Assembly: GCF_015762685.1 (NCBI RefSeq)
Contig: NZ_PEHF01000027.1
Coordinates: 1 to 64,000, forward strand
Direction: 5' to 3'
From: Candidatus Symbiopectobacterium sp. 'North America'
GTDB lineage: Bacteria > Pseudomonadota > Gammaproteobacteria > Enterobacterales > Enterobacteriaceae
Length of the DNA stretch: 64,000 nucleotides
Shown: positions 53,158 to 63,634 of the stretch, piece by piece
Position numbering within the stretch: the stretch's first letter is position 1
Layout: the number at the start of each line of letters is the position of its first letter
Notes under the pieces: model-generated
What the model was told of the DNA's origin: nothing
The model's database searches: none
What the model saw: only the letters and a program-made list of their open reading frames with translations
Made by a program: the position numbers and the translations under genes

Positions 53158-56100
53158 ATGCCTGAAAAAAATCGCTATGCTCTGCCCGTAAAAGCGGGTG
53201 AACAACGTCTGTTAGGCCAACTAACCGGCGCTGCCTGCGCCGTCGAGTGTGCCGACATCATTGAACTCCACGCCAGGCCGGTTGTGCTTATCGCACCCGA
53301 TATGCAAAATGCGCTGCGGCTACGCGATGAACTTCAGCAGTTTACGGCGCATCCGGTCACCACGTTGTCTGACTGGGAGACGCTGCCTTACGACAGTTTC
53401 TCTCCGCATCAGGAGATCATCTCGGCGCGTCTCTCCACACTGTATCACCTCCCTGAAATGACCCGCGGCGTGCTGGTGTTGCCGGTCAATACGCTAATGC
53501 AGTTGGTGTGCCCGCGCACCTTCCTGCACGGTCATGCGTTGATGGTGAAAAAAGGACAACGCCTGTCGCGCGATAAACTGCGCGCGCAGTTGGAGCAGGC
53601 AGGCTATCGCAGTGTCGATCAGGTGATGGAACACGGGGAGTTCGCCACGCGCGGTGCGCTGCTGGACCTTTTCCCCATGGGCAGTGAAGAGCCCTACCGC
53701 ATCGATTTTTTCGATGATGACGTAGATAGCCTGCGCGTATTTGATATTGATAACCAGCGCACGTTGCACGAAGTGGCACAAATCAGCCTGCTGCCTGCGC
53801 ATGAATTCCCTACCGACAAAAATGCCATCGAACGCTTTCGCAGCCAGTGGCGCGAAACCTTTGAAGTGCGTCGTGATGCCGAGCATATTTATCAACAGGT
53901 CAGCAAAGGCACCTGGCCTGCGGGTATTGAATATTGGCAGCCGCTGTTTTTTGAACAGCCGCTCAGCACGCTGTTTAGCTATCTCCCCAGCAATACGCTG
54001 CTGGTTAACACGGGCGATCTTGAAGCAAGCGCTACCCGCTTTTGGGCCGATATTCAACAACGTTTTGAAAGCCGACGCGTAGACCTGATGCGTCCTCTGT
54101 TAACGCCGGACGCCTTGTGGTTGCGAGTCGATGCGTTGTTCAGCGAACTGAAAGCCTGGCCGCGCGTTCAGCTCAGCAAAGAAACGCTGACGGAAAAAGC
54201 AGCGCACCGCAACCTCGGTTACCAAACGCTGCCGGACATAGCCATCCAGCACCAGCACAAAGCGCCGCTGGATGCACTGCGACGTTTTTTGGAAGGTTTT
54301 AACGGACAGGTGATCTTTTCCGTTGAAAGCGAGGGGCGTCGTGAAACCCTTCAGGAATTACTGGCACGCATCAAACTGGCACCAACGCCAATTACCCGGT
54401 TGGATCAGGCGGACAAACCCGGCGCTTATCTGATTATCGGTGCCAGCGAGCACGGTTTTATCGACACGCTGCGCCAGCGCGCCTTGATCTGTGAAAGCGA
54501 TCTGCTCAGCGAACGCGTTGCACGTCGACGTCAGGACAGCCGTCGCACCATTAATACCGATACACTGATCGGCAACCTGGCCGAACTGCATCCGGGCCAG
54601 CCGGTGGTGCATCTGGAGCATGGCGTTGGGCGTTACGTCGGCCTCACGACGCTGGAAGCCGGTGGCATCACCGCAGAGTACATGATCCTGACCTACGCAG
54701 GGGAAGATAAACTCTATGTTCCGGTTTCGTCATTGCACCTTATCAGCCGTTATTCCGGTGGAGCCGATGAAAATGCGCCATTACACAAACTGGGCGGCGA
54801 TGCCTGGTCACGCGCGCGGCAAAAAGCGGCGGAGAAAGTGCGTGATGTGGCAGCCAAACTGCTGGATATCTACGCGCAGCGCGCAGCGAAAAGCGGATTT
54901 GCCTTTAAGCACGATCGCGAACAATACCAACTTTTCTGCGAGGGGTTCCCGTTCGAAACCACGCCGGATCAGGCGCAAGCCATCAATGCCGTGCTGAGCG
55001 ATATGTGTCAGCCGCTGGCAATGGACCGGCTGGTGTGCGGTGACGTCGGCTTCGGTAAAACCGAAGTCGCGATGCGCGCCGCGTTCCTCGCGGTGGAAAA
55101 CCACAAACAGGTAGCCGTGCTGGTGCCGACCACTCTGCTGGCACAACAGCATTACGACAATTTCCGCGATCGCTTTGCCAACTGGCCCATTCGTATCGAA
55201 ATGCTCTCCCGTTTCCGCAGTGCCAAAGAACAGACGCAGGTGCTGGAACAAACTCAGGAAGGCAAGGTAGACATTCTGATTGGCACCCACAAACTGCTGC
55301 AAAGTGACGTGCACTGGCGCGACCTAGGGCTGCTGATTGTGGATGAAGAGCACCGCTTTGGCGTGCGCCACAAAGAGCGTATCAAAGCGATGCGTGCCAA
55401 CGTGGATATCCTGACGTTAACCGCCACGCCGATCCCGCGTACTCTGAACATGGCGATGAGCGGGATGCGCGATCTTTCGATTATTGCCACCCCCCCCGCG
55501 CGCCGTCTGGCGGTAAAAACCTTTGTTCGCGAATATGATGGCCTGTTGGTGCGTGAAGCGATGCTGCGTGAAATTCTGCGCGGCGGACAGGTTTATTACC
55601 TCTACAACGATGTAGAAAACATCGAGAAAGCCGCTCAACGCCTGGCGGAGTTGATGCCTGAAGCGCGTATCGCCATTGGTCACGGCCAAATGCGCGAACG
55701 GGATCTGGAACGGGTGATGAGCGATTTTCATCATCAGCGCTTTAATGTACTGGTGTGCACTACCATCATCGAAACCGGCATCGATATTCCCAGCGCCAAC
55801 ACTATCATCATTGAACGCGCCGACCATTTCGGGTTGGCCCAGTTGCACCAGTTGCGTGGGCGCGTCGGACGTTCGCACCATCAGGCCTATGCCTATCTGC
55901 TGACGCCAAATCCGAAGGTAATGAGTACCGATGCGCACAAACGGCTGGAAGCCATCGCGTCACTGGAGGATTTGGGTGCAGGCTTTGCACTGGCAACCCA
56001 TGATTTGGAGATTCGCGGCGCGGGTGAACTGCTTGGTGAAGATCAAAGCGGGCAAATGACTACCGTCGGTTTTTCACTCTATATGGAGCTGCTGGAAAGC

Positions 56101-56607
56101 GCGGTCGATGCGCTCAAAGCCGGGCGCGAACCCTCTTTGGAAGATCTGATCAGCAGTCAAACCGAGGTGGAATTACGCCTGCCGTCCTTGCTGCCGGAGG
56201 CCTTTATCCCTGACGTCAACACGCGATTGTCGTTCTACAAGCGCATTGCCAGCGCCAAGGACGATAACGCATTGGAAGAGCTGAAAGTGGAACTTATCGA
56301 TCGCTTTGGTACCCTGCCGGATGCCACGCGCCATCTGTTGCAGATTGCTGCGCTGCGCCAGCACGCGCAATCGCTGGGCATCAAACGTATCGAGGGCAAC
56401 GAAAAAGGCGGATTTATCGAGTTCAGCGCCCATAACCGGGTCGATCCTGCACACCTGATTGGCCTGTTACAGCGCGATCCCCGCGTCTATCGTTTGGATG
56501 GCCCTACCCGCTTGAAATTTATTAAAGACCTCAGCGAAAGGCCACAGCGTATCGATTTCATTGCTGGACTTCTGACTGACATGGCTCAGCATACCTTGGC
56601 GGCATAA
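53158..56607 (+). CDS. mfd: Mfd transcription-repair coupling factor
   Basis: At 1149 residues it has the E. coli length. Domains: UvrB-homology region (about 1-340), RNA polymerase-interacting domain (HLEHGVGRYVGLTTLEAGG, near 480), superfamily 2 translocase with GDVGFGKTEVAMRAAF, VDEEHRFGVRHKE and LRGRVGRSHHQAYAYLL, and the C-terminal regulatory domain. It removes RNA polymerase stalled at lesions and recruits UvrA. Intact despite its great length, which argues against a uniform high error rate in the sequence. Confidence 0.97.
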   Translation: MPEKNRYALPVKAGEQRLLGQLTGAACAVECADIIELHARPVVLIAPDMQNALRLRDELQQFTAHPVTTLSDWETLPYDSFSPHQEIISARLSTLYHLPEMTRGVLVLPVNTLMQLVCPRTFLHGHALMVKKGQRLSRDKLRAQLEQAGYRSVDQVMEHGEFATRGALLDLFPMGSEEPYRIDFFDDDVDSLRVFDIDNQRTLHEVAQISLLPAHEFPTDKNAIERFRSQWRETFEVRRDAEHIYQQVSKGTWPAGIEYWQPLFFEQPLSTLFSYLPSNTLLVNTGDLEASATRFWADIQQRFESRRVDLMRPLLTPDALWLRVDALFSELKAWPRVQLSKETLTEKAAHRNLGYQTLPDIAIQHQHKAPLDALRRFLEGFNGQVIFSVESEGRRETLQELLARIKLAPTPITRLDQADKPGAYLIIGASEHGFIDTLRQRALICESDLLSERVARRRQDSRRTINTDTLIGNLAELHPGQPVVHLEHGVGRYVGLTTLEAGGITAEYMILTYAGEDKLYVPVSSLHLISRYSGGADENAPLHKLGGDAWSRARQKAAEKVRDVAAKLLDIYAQRAAKSGFAFKHDREQYQLFCEGFPFETTPDQAQAINAVLSDMCQPLAMDRLVCGDVGFGKTEVAMRAAFLAVENHKQVAVLVPTTLLAQQHYDNFRDRFANWPIRIEMLSRFRSAKEQTQVLEQTQEGKVDILIGTHKLLQSDVHWRDLGLLIVDEEHRFGVRHKERIKAMRANVDILTLTATPIPRTLNMAMSGMRDLSIIATPPARRLAVKTFVREYDGLLVREAMLREILRGGQVYYLYNDVENIEKAAQRLAELMPEARIAIGHGQMRERDLERVMSDFHHQRFNVLVCTTIIETGIDIPSANTIIIERADHFGLAQLHQLRGRVGRSHHQAYAYLLTPNPKVMSTDAHKRLEAIASLEDLGAGFALATHDLEIRGAGELLGEDQSGQMTTVGFSLYMELLESAVDALKAGREPSLEDLISSQTEVELRLPSLLPEAFIPDVNTRLSFYKRIASAKDDNALEELKVELIDRFGTLPDATRHLLQIAALRQHAQSLGIKRIEGNEKGGFIEFSAHNRVDPAHLIGLLQRDPRVYRLDGPTRLKFIKDLSERPQRIDFIAGLLTDMAQHTLAA

Positions 56608-56612
56608 GCCTG

Positions 56613-56650
56613 CACAGTGGTGGCTACTATCACTTAGCCACCACTCTGTG
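56613..56650 (+). terminator. Hairpin after mfd
   Basis: CACAGTGGTGGCTA pairs imperfectly with TAGCCACCACTCTGTG just beyond the mfd stop. No T tract follows, so its role is uncertain. Confidence 0.4.
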
Positions 56651-56731
56651 CGGGGTTGGATATAACGTAAACGCACTGCACTAAAACTAACGTTAGGGAA
56701 ACAACAACGTCAGTAAAAGGCCCATGCTGTA

Positions 56732-58024
56732 CTAGTTGGAAACAGTGCTGGTAAAAAATTTAAATTTATAAATTCCCCAATAAGAAACCATGGCAACCAA
56801 TAATGAGTTAATAGCGGGCATGCCCGATCTATCTATAACCCCCACAAAGCTCCCTAACAAACAGCAAAAAATAGCGTCCCAACCTATTAGTGGTGTGATG
56901 TCATCCCCAGGCAAAGTGTTGGTATCACGAGACTGATTCAGTTTTTCAGTATTCTCCTTTACGCAAAAATATCCCACAATCATCACGCCAACGACTGGTG
57001 GGAAAATAATACCTAACAGTGTCAGGAAATTGATAAACCTATCGAGTATTCCTAGTATCGAAAATACAGTCCCGGTGATGCCAATTGCAATCGTAATAAT
57101 GGTATAACTTACTTTTTTACCTGTGAGGATCTCAACGGCATTCGCAATGCTTAGCGATGAAGAGTAAAGATTCAAATCATTGACTCTCAACGTTGAAAAA
57201 ATAACCGCTAATAATCCAATGCCAGCGGTTGTTTGTGCCATGATGGTGACAACATCTTCTGTGTTAAGTGCTCTGGCAAGCATGATGGCTAAACCATTAA
57301 TAACAAATTCACCCGCAAAGATGGTAAACAACGTTATTGAAAAAACATGAGATGTTTTTTTAGCATATCGTGTTATATCAAGAGTCATCAATGCGGCCAC
57401 AATACAACCGCCAATAATAATGGTTATTGCATTAGCTATTGTTAAAGGCTCTCCCTGTGGTGCAGTGTGAAAAAGAGTTGTCAGATTAAGATTGGAAAAA
57501 ATCTGAATAGAAATAAAAGCGATAACAGCAATGAATATTGGAACAGCAATTGAGGCGGCAGTTTTAATCGCTCTAATACTAAATGCGACGAGGAAAGTAA
57601 GAAATAAGCCTGATAAAGCAGCAGAGAGTTCAAACCCGAGCATTCCATTCAATGCATGGTCGATGCCTTTGGCAAACACTGCATTTTGTACACCGAACCA
57701 CCCTAACAGACTGACGGCTACGATTGCACTGATCAATACCGATCCAACTCGCCCGAAGCCTGACCAACGAGCAAGTAGAGTACCGGTTAATCCTTCCTTC
57801 ATTCCAGCATAGCCAAGTGCGAAGGTAATAGCTCCAAATACAATACTCGCCATCGTAATGACGACAAAAGCTTCCTGTAGGGTCATCGAGTGACCCAAAA
57901 TCGCCCCTAGCATAAATTGATCAAGCGCAGTTAACATACCAGTATGAACCAGCATTATGCCTAATAAGGGTAAACGGCATTCAGGTTGCACTCGACTGTA
58001 TGAATGATTTTCATTTCTTTTCAT
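56732..58024 (-). CDS. NCS1-family nucleobase permease, CodB-like
   Basis: The 430-residue protein has about 12 membrane helices and the NCS1 landmarks GYAGMKEGLTGTLLARWSGFG, VSLLGWFGVQNAVFAKGID and STLRVNDLNLYSSSLSIANA, closest in pattern to cytosine permease CodB. It likely imports a nucleobase or related heterocycle by cation symport; the substrate cannot be read from sequence and no deaminase gene is adjacent. Its ATG overlaps the stop of the upstream PAS-LuxR gene as ATGA, so expression is coupled to it. Base composition is clearly AT-richer than mfd, suggesting acquisition. Intact. Confidence 0.82.
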   Translation of the reverse strand: MKRNENHSYSRVQPECRLPLLGIMLVHTGMLTALDQFMLGAILGHSMTLQEAFVVITMASIVFGAITFALGYAGMKEGLTGTLLARWSGFGRVGSVLISAIVAVSLLGWFGVQNAVFAKGIDHALNGMLGFELSAALSGLFLTFLVAFSIRAIKTAASIAVPIFIAVIAFISIQIFSNLNLTTLFHTAPQGEPLTIANAITIIIGGCIVAALMTLDITRYAKKTSHVFSITLFTIFAGEFVINGLAIMLARALNTEDVVTIMAQTTAGIGLLAVIFSTLRVNDLNLYSSSLSIANAVEILTGKKVSYTIITIAIGITGTVFSILGILDRFINFLTLLGIIFPPVVGVMIVGYFCVKENTEKLNQSRDTNTLPGDDITPLIGWDAIFCCLLGSFVGVIDRSGMPAINSLLVAMVSYWGIYKFKFFTSTVSN

Positions 58025-58716
58025 AAATTATAAACACCCATTTTTAAAATTGCTGTCGGGATAAAGTCGCCCATCTCTTGGTCAACATAGATTGCGCGTA
58101 GTTGTGCTATATTATGTATGTCAAGCTTATCAAAAACCGAGTGCACTCTATAATTTACTGTGCGTGAGGTTATATTAAGAATGCGTGATATCTCCTTTCG
58201 TGAATACCCATGAATAAGTAACCAAATCACTTCGAGTTCTTTTTCTGTTACCAGTCTTATTCCTGTTGATGTTATTTGATAGTTGCTTTTATTTAATGAT
58301 TTTAGAATAGGGTGAATACAGCATGCCGGTTTGGCATCCCAAAGAACACCTATGCATTTATTAAAATCATCATAAATGGGGATTTTTGTGCTAATGTAAG
58401 CAATCGGTTTATCATTACCATTCCAACAGTGTACTTCGAATACGCTAACGCTTTTTTTACTGCTCATTTTGTCTTGATCGTGTTTAATCAAATCAAGGTA
58501 TAATTAATGCCATGCTGTTGGAAACTCAATATCATGCCGACCTTCAACTGAAAAATTTTTTGGTGTGTTAGTGTACCGTCTTGCAGCAAGGTTGAGATAG
58601 ACATGCCGCGATTCAGCGTCTTTTATCCCCCATGGCTCATCAAGATTTTCTATTAGAGAAATGGCTTTAGAAAAATCTGCTGCAACGCACATATCCCCCG
58701 CCTTAAGATCAGCCAA
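58021..58716 (-). pseudogene. PAS-LuxR transcriptional regulator, ochre codon
   Basis: The N-terminal part is a PAS-like domain (DEPWGIKDAESRHVYLNLAA) and the C-terminal part a LuxR helix-turn-helix (TEKELEVIWLLIHGYSRKEI, NITSRTVNYRVHSVFDKLDI). TAA at 58504-58506 interrupts PTAWH-stop-LYLDLIKHDQ within the PAS domain, where Glu is plausible. The start is TTG at 58716, overlapping the GNAT gene; an internal ATG at 58692 is an alternative. The 4-bp overlap with the permease suggests it regulated that gene. A truncated product beginning at codon 71 could still include the DNA-binding half. Confidence 0.78.
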
Positions 58717-59123
58717 GTTGCTTTACCAAGTAATGCCTTGAAAATTTCAGAAAAAAGCCATCAAGACTACCATATTCCGAATAACCCAACTTTATATAGA
58801 ACCCACGGGCATGAAAGCTGAATGTATCAACATAAGAAAAATGACAACCTCTCTTTATCGCCTCACGCTCAGCCATTAGCATCAATTCTCGTCCAACACC
58901 GTTTTTTTGATATTCAGCCGCAACCCAAAGGTATTGAATGTCTAATCCGCCCCACCATGTTTTGGCCATTATCCTCCCCCTTTATATTGTCTGATTCATC
59001 TTTAACCGTGATTCGCAATGGTTGAATATCGACGGGTGCAAAATGATCATTATGTTTCCATAAACCATCAAGTATCTGTTTCTCTTCATTTTCATCAGGA
59101 GTGCAGTGTAATAGGTAATTCAT
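58709..59123 (-). pseudogene. GNAT-family N-acetyltransferase, frameshifted
   Basis: The N-terminal frame (NYLLHCTPDENEEKQILDGL, RITVKDESDNIKG) and the C-terminal frame (MAKTWWGGLDIQYLWVAAEY, the acetyl-CoA P-loop QKNGVGRELM, FHARGFYIKLGY) together form a small GNAT. The break lies near 58970 in a G-rich GGGGGAGGATAATGG stretch and needs a one-base correction. Substrate is unknown. It is the first gene of the AT-rich cassette with the PAS-LuxR regulator and permease. Confidence 0.75.
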
Positions 59124-59706
59124 AGTTCCCCCTTGTGCTTGCTAATAACTCACGTAGTTCACTGAATGAATCTTAACGGCATAAAACTATCCAATGTTTA
59201 AATAAATATAAAATATCAACCACTCACTAACGTGTTCATAGGGTTCAACATGCCAGGAATAGTGTGCGATATTGATGCCAATCAGTATCACCTGATTTAC
59301 CTGTGCTGACCAGACCGCCAAGTCGCCACAGAAAAGTAGCTGCTTTACGCATTAAAGACAGTGCTGAGATGATATTCCGTTTTGTTTCTTAATGACTATC
59401 ATAAATACTCTCTAACCTTTCATAATCTCATGATTACGTTTTTTTGCACAGTAGTTTTCATCAGTTGAGCATGTTGGCCTATAGCTATAATAATTATGAC
59501 TATAACTATTTCAATGGCTGCCGGTTTTTAATTAATGATGAAACACCAGGGAAAATAATAACGCATCAATAAAAATGCTGATGCGTTATTATTTATAGAA
59601 AAATGATGACACTAATGACGTAGTGGACTATTCATCTTTCATTGTGAATGGATAATACTCCAAGATAAGGTTCAAGTACTGCGGGAAACGCACCTTGCCT
59701 CGCCCA
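59124..59706. other. 583-bp gene-free AT-rich region
   Basis: No reading frame of note. It should contain the GNAT cassette promoter at its left end and a perfect inverted repeat at 59553-59594. A stretch at 59310-59380 reads like a short coding remnant but I cannot identify it. Confidence 0.4.
59553..59594 (-). terminator. Perfect 16-bp inverted repeat, probable terminator of the MFS gene
   Basis: AAATAATAACGCATCA pairs perfectly with TGATGCGTTATTATTT across a 10-nt loop, about 110 bp beyond the MFS stop. The A/T-rich stem ends would serve as U tract in both directions. Confidence 0.55.
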
Positions 59707-61084
59707 CTACCGTGTTTTAGCCAGCAACAGCAATAGCACACAGACCAGCATGGCCGCACCCAGGTTATAGAACATTCCCGCCACAAAAGCATCAGCGTAC
59801 TGGCCTGCTTGTACTACCGTGCCCCCACCGGTAGTCAGCACCTCACCAAACAGAATGCCAACCACCGCTACTCCCAGTGCCGCGCCCACCTGCTGTACCG
59901 TAGAAACCACCCCAGATGCCATACCAGCCTGCGTTTTATCGACAAAGCCCAGCACCACATTTAGCAACGGCGTCATGATGAATCCCTGACCGACACCGAC
60001 CATAATCAGCACGGGCATGAGTCGCACAGCAACTAACGCCGCTCCCGCCATCCTCACCTGCACAATCATCTCCGCGATAGAAAGCATATAGACCAACGTT
60101 CCCACCACGATCGCATGCATGCCAAAACGTGCCGCCAGTCTTGGTGCCGCCAGCGACGCTAGCATAAAACCCAGGCTACAGGGAGCAAAGATACTGCCCG
60201 CCACCAGAGGATCAAGACCCAGCCCGGTTTGCATCAGCAATGCAAAACATAAAAAGAAGGAGCTAGACGTCGAATAAACCAGCAACACCAGCACAGCCCC
60301 CAACGCAAAACGGCGTTGCGATAGCAACTGCATATCGACGAGAGGGATCCCGCCGCGCACCCGCCGCCGTTCCTGCTGCTGGTAAAACAGTGCAAACAGC
60401 GCGATTGCCATACTCAGCGACCAGAGACTCCAACCCGGCCAGCCTTGTGCAGGCCCCTCAATCAGTGCCACCAACAACAGCGTCAACCCTGTACTGCTTA
60501 ATGCTATTCCCATCCCGACCAGGGCAGCGCGTTGCGGCGCACGAGTTTCTGGAATACAGCGCACAGCGGCAATGGCAAACATTCCAATAGGTACATTGAT
60601 GAGAAAGATGCTGCGCCAGCCAAGTCCGAACAGATCGGCATGCACCATCCAACCGCCTAGCACCTGACCCGCAATCGTGGACAAACCGAGCGTCATTCCT
60701 AACAGGCCAAATGCACGGCGGCTGTCATCCCCGCTGAAATTGGCACGGATGGATGCATAGACCTAAGGAAACAGCAAGGCGGCGGCCAACCCTTGCAACA
60801 CCCGTGCACCGATCAAAAAACCGGCGCTCGGTGCCAGACCGGTCACCCAACCGCCCGCCGGTGATGAGCAAGACACCGAAGGCCAACTCATAGCCAGCCA
60901 CGATAAAACCGACCTGTGAAAAGCTCGCGCCCAGACCCGTTTGCATACTCGGGATAGCTACATTGACCACTAACAGGTCGAAGATGGTCATGAAACCGGC
61001 TAACAACAGTACGGACAACCTCAGCCACGGTGGGCCACTGACGGTGCGCCCGGACGACAGCGTACAACAAGAATTTGTGTTCAT
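59707..61084 (-). pseudogene. MFS drug exporter (EmrB/QacA type), internal deletion and amber codon
   Basis: The start MNTNSCCTLSSGRTV precedes helix 1 with MTIFDLLVVNVAIPSMQ and the motif A region GGRLGDR. At about 60836 the frame jumps to LAPSAGFLIGARVLQGLAAA, so roughly 25 codons of helix 3 are missing. TAG at 60763-60765 then interrupts ALLFP-stop-VYASIRANF, where Gln is expected. The remaining eleven-helix part is open to the natural stop. The family exports drugs by proton antiport with 14 helices. It is divergent from a helix-turn-helix gene that probably controlled it. Confidence 0.85.
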
Positions 61085-61181
61085 ATTGCGTTTCCAAAAT
61101 AAAGAAGCAATCATTCTCAAATTCTTTTTAGACGATTACAATTTAACACTTTATACTATTATTAAAACAACGAGATAAACA

Positions 61182-61957
61182 ATGCGAACTCTGGAACGAA
61201 CCCGCCCCGACCTAGCGGCTTTCCTGCGCACGCACCGTGAGCGCCTTTCTCCCGCCGAGGTCGGTCTGCCCAGCGGTAATCGACGCCGCACGCAGGGACT
61301 CTGCCGTGAAGAGGTTGCCGCGCTCGCAGGTGTTGGCCTGACCTGGTACACCTGGTTGGAACAAGGGAGTGATATCGGGGTATCGGCCGGCTTTCTCGAT
61401 AATCTGGCGCGTGTGCTTAAACTGGATGCGGCCCAGCGCAGGCACTTGTATCTGTTAGCCCACGAACGCCCCCCTCAGAACCGGGAAAAACCTGGTGTGT
61501 GCTCCCTCCATTGGTGCGACGCCTGATGAACGACCTGCCACATTCGGCCTTTGTGCTCAACTTGCGCTGGGACATACTGGGCTTCAACGCTCCGGCCGAT
61601 ACGCTTTTCGGCTTCGGCAAACACGCGCCCGAACGGCGCAACTTACTGTGGCTGCTGTTTACCGATCCACTGCTGCATCAACGTGTGGACGCCTGGGAGG
61701 AACAAGCGCCGCTGATGCTATCCAGCTTCCGCCACGACTTCACGCGCGGCACGCAGGAAGCCGATATTCGCGAACTGGTGAATGAGCTGGAGCGAGTGTC
61801 GCCCGAATTCAAACACTGGTGGCGGCAGCACGACGTTCATGCGTCCTGTAACGGCTTGCGCAAGCTGGCCACCCCCTTCGAGCACACCTCGCTAACGGTG
61901 GATGAAGACCGGCATCTACGGCTGGTGGTGTATGCACAACAACAGCCCAGAGATTGA
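61182..61957 (+). pseudogene. XRE-family regulator with MmyB-like ligand domain, frameshifted
   Basis: The N-terminal HTH (RRTQGLCREEVAALAGVGLT, WYTWLEQGSDIGVSAGFLDN) and the C-terminal domain (DLPHSAFVLNLRWDILGFNA, the SSFRHDFTRGTQEADIRELV helix) are characteristic of MmyB-type regulators. A frame change near 61496-61500 (EKPGV to LPPLVRRLMND) separates them. Divergent from the MFS exporter with about 100 bp between, so it is the probable local repressor. Both members of the pair are broken. Confidence 0.85.
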
Positions 61958-62077
61958 ATAAAGCGGTAACGATGGCTGGATACACAATCCATCGCACCTT
62001 GAACAGGGGTACCTCTATACAAGCCGCTTCACACGCAGTAAAATCCCCGCCTTTTTCTTGTTACCGGGAGGGATGAC

Positions 62078-63430
62078 ATGTTTATCGGCTTTGACTACGG
62101 CACGGCCAACTGTTCCGTTGCACTGATGCAAAATGGCACGCCACGCCTGTTACCACTGGAAAACAACTCTCCCTATCTCTCATCCATGCTGTGCGCACCG
62201 ACACGTGAAGCTGTCAGCGAAAGGTTGTGGCGTCACCATCAAGTGGATGCCCAAGGCGAAAATGCGCAACTGCTGCGGGGCGCCATCAGCTATAACCGCG
62301 ATGAAGATATTGCCGTTGACTCCCACAGCGTACACTTTGGACAAGCGGCGCTGGCGCGTTATATGGATGACCCGCAAGAAGTGTGGTTCGTGAAATCCCC
62401 CAAGTCATTCTTGGGTGCGGTAGGGCTGAAACCACAGCAGATCGCCTTTTTTGAAGATTTGGTGTGTGCCATGATGTTGCATATCCGCCAGCAGGCGGAG
62501 CTACAGGCGGGTGATGCCATCACGCAGGCAGTGATTGGTCGGCCAATCCATTTCCAAAGCATCGGTGGCGATGCTGCGGATAAGCAAGCACAGGACATTC
62601 TTGAGCGCGCAGCAACGCGCGCCGGATTTCGTGATATCGCATTTCAGTTTGAGCCTGTCGCCGCCGGGCTGGATTTTGAAGCGACGCTACAGCAGGAAAC
62701 GCGGGTGCTGGTTGTCGATATCGGCGGGGGGACCACCGACTGCTCGATGCTGCTGATGGGGCCAGCGTAGCACCGCAAGCAAGAGCGCCACGACAGCCTG
62801 CTGGGACACAGCGGATGCCGTACCGGCGGCAACGATCTCGATATCCAACTGGCCTTCAAACAGTTTATGCCGCTGCTCGGCATGAATGCCATGACGGAAA
62901 AAGGCATTGCCCTGCCAACCTTGCCCTGGTGGAATGCGGTCGCCATTAACGATGTGCCGGCGCAGAGTGCGTTTTACAGCAATGCAACCCGCACCTTGAT
63001 CAACGAGATGATCCGCGATGTGCGTGAACCGGCACAGATCAAACGCTTATTGAGCGTCTGGCAGCAGCGCTTGAGCTATCGCTTGGTGCAACAAGCAGAA
63101 GTCTGCAAAATTGCCTTATCCGACGCGCCTTTGACCGATGCTGCACTGGTGTTTATCGAAACCGCGCTAGAAACACGCGTCTCTGCCGAAGAGATGGTTC
63201 AGGCGATTGCTCAGCCTGTATCGCAGATTCAAACCCAGATTCGCCAGGCGTTGGATGACAGCGGAACACGTCCAGATGTCGTCTATCTGACCGGCGGCAG
63301 TGCTCGCTCGCCGCAACTGCGTCTGGCGGTACAACAAGCATTGCCTGATGTGACTATCGCCAGCGGCGATGATTTTGGTTCCGTCACCGCCGGGTTGGCA
63401 CGCTGGGCAGAATTGCTGTTTCCGCGTTAA
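62078..63430 (+). pseudogene. yegD: YegD, Hsp70-like actin-fold protein, amber codon
   Basis: The frame encodes an actin-fold ATPase: phosphate 1 loop FIGFDYGTANCSVALMQNG, phosphate 2 loop VLVVDIGGGTTDCSMLL, and adenosine motif VVYLTGGSARSPQLRLAV, without an Hsp70 substrate-binding domain, as in E. coli YegD. TAG at 62768-62770 interrupts LLMGPA-stop-HRKQERHDSLLGHSG, where E. coli has Trp (TGG to TAG). About half the protein would be made. Cellular role of YegD is not well established. A GGAGGG site precedes the start. Confidence 0.88.
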
Positions 63431-63451
63431 ACGGTGAGTAACCCGTTAGGT

Positions 63452-63580
63452 TGCTGACAAACCCACCTAAAACGCTCATCCCGCCTACTCCTAGTCATTC
63501 CCGCGAAGGCGGGAATCTCATACAGGCTAAACGCGTTCATTCGGCCAGAAATCCCCGGCTTTCGCCGAGGGTGACAGGGG
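63452..63580. repeat. Palindromic intergenic repeat, copy 3
   Basis: GTTGCTGACAAAC, then TCATTCCCGCGAAGGCGGGA and ATCCCCGGCTTTCGCCGAGG follow in the same order and orientation as in copy 1. It lies between the converging yegD and ycfJ genes. This uninterrupted copy defines the empty target site of the insertion at 12874-13240. Confidence 0.75.
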
Positions 63581-63634
63581 AAGGTGATTTCCCCATCATT
63601 CTGACACGCCCAGAGGGGCGTGTCAGATTTCCAC

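Noticed and set aside
63452-63580. CRISPR array
   Set aside because: The palindromic repeat occurs once per site at distant loci, with no regular spacing or spacers.
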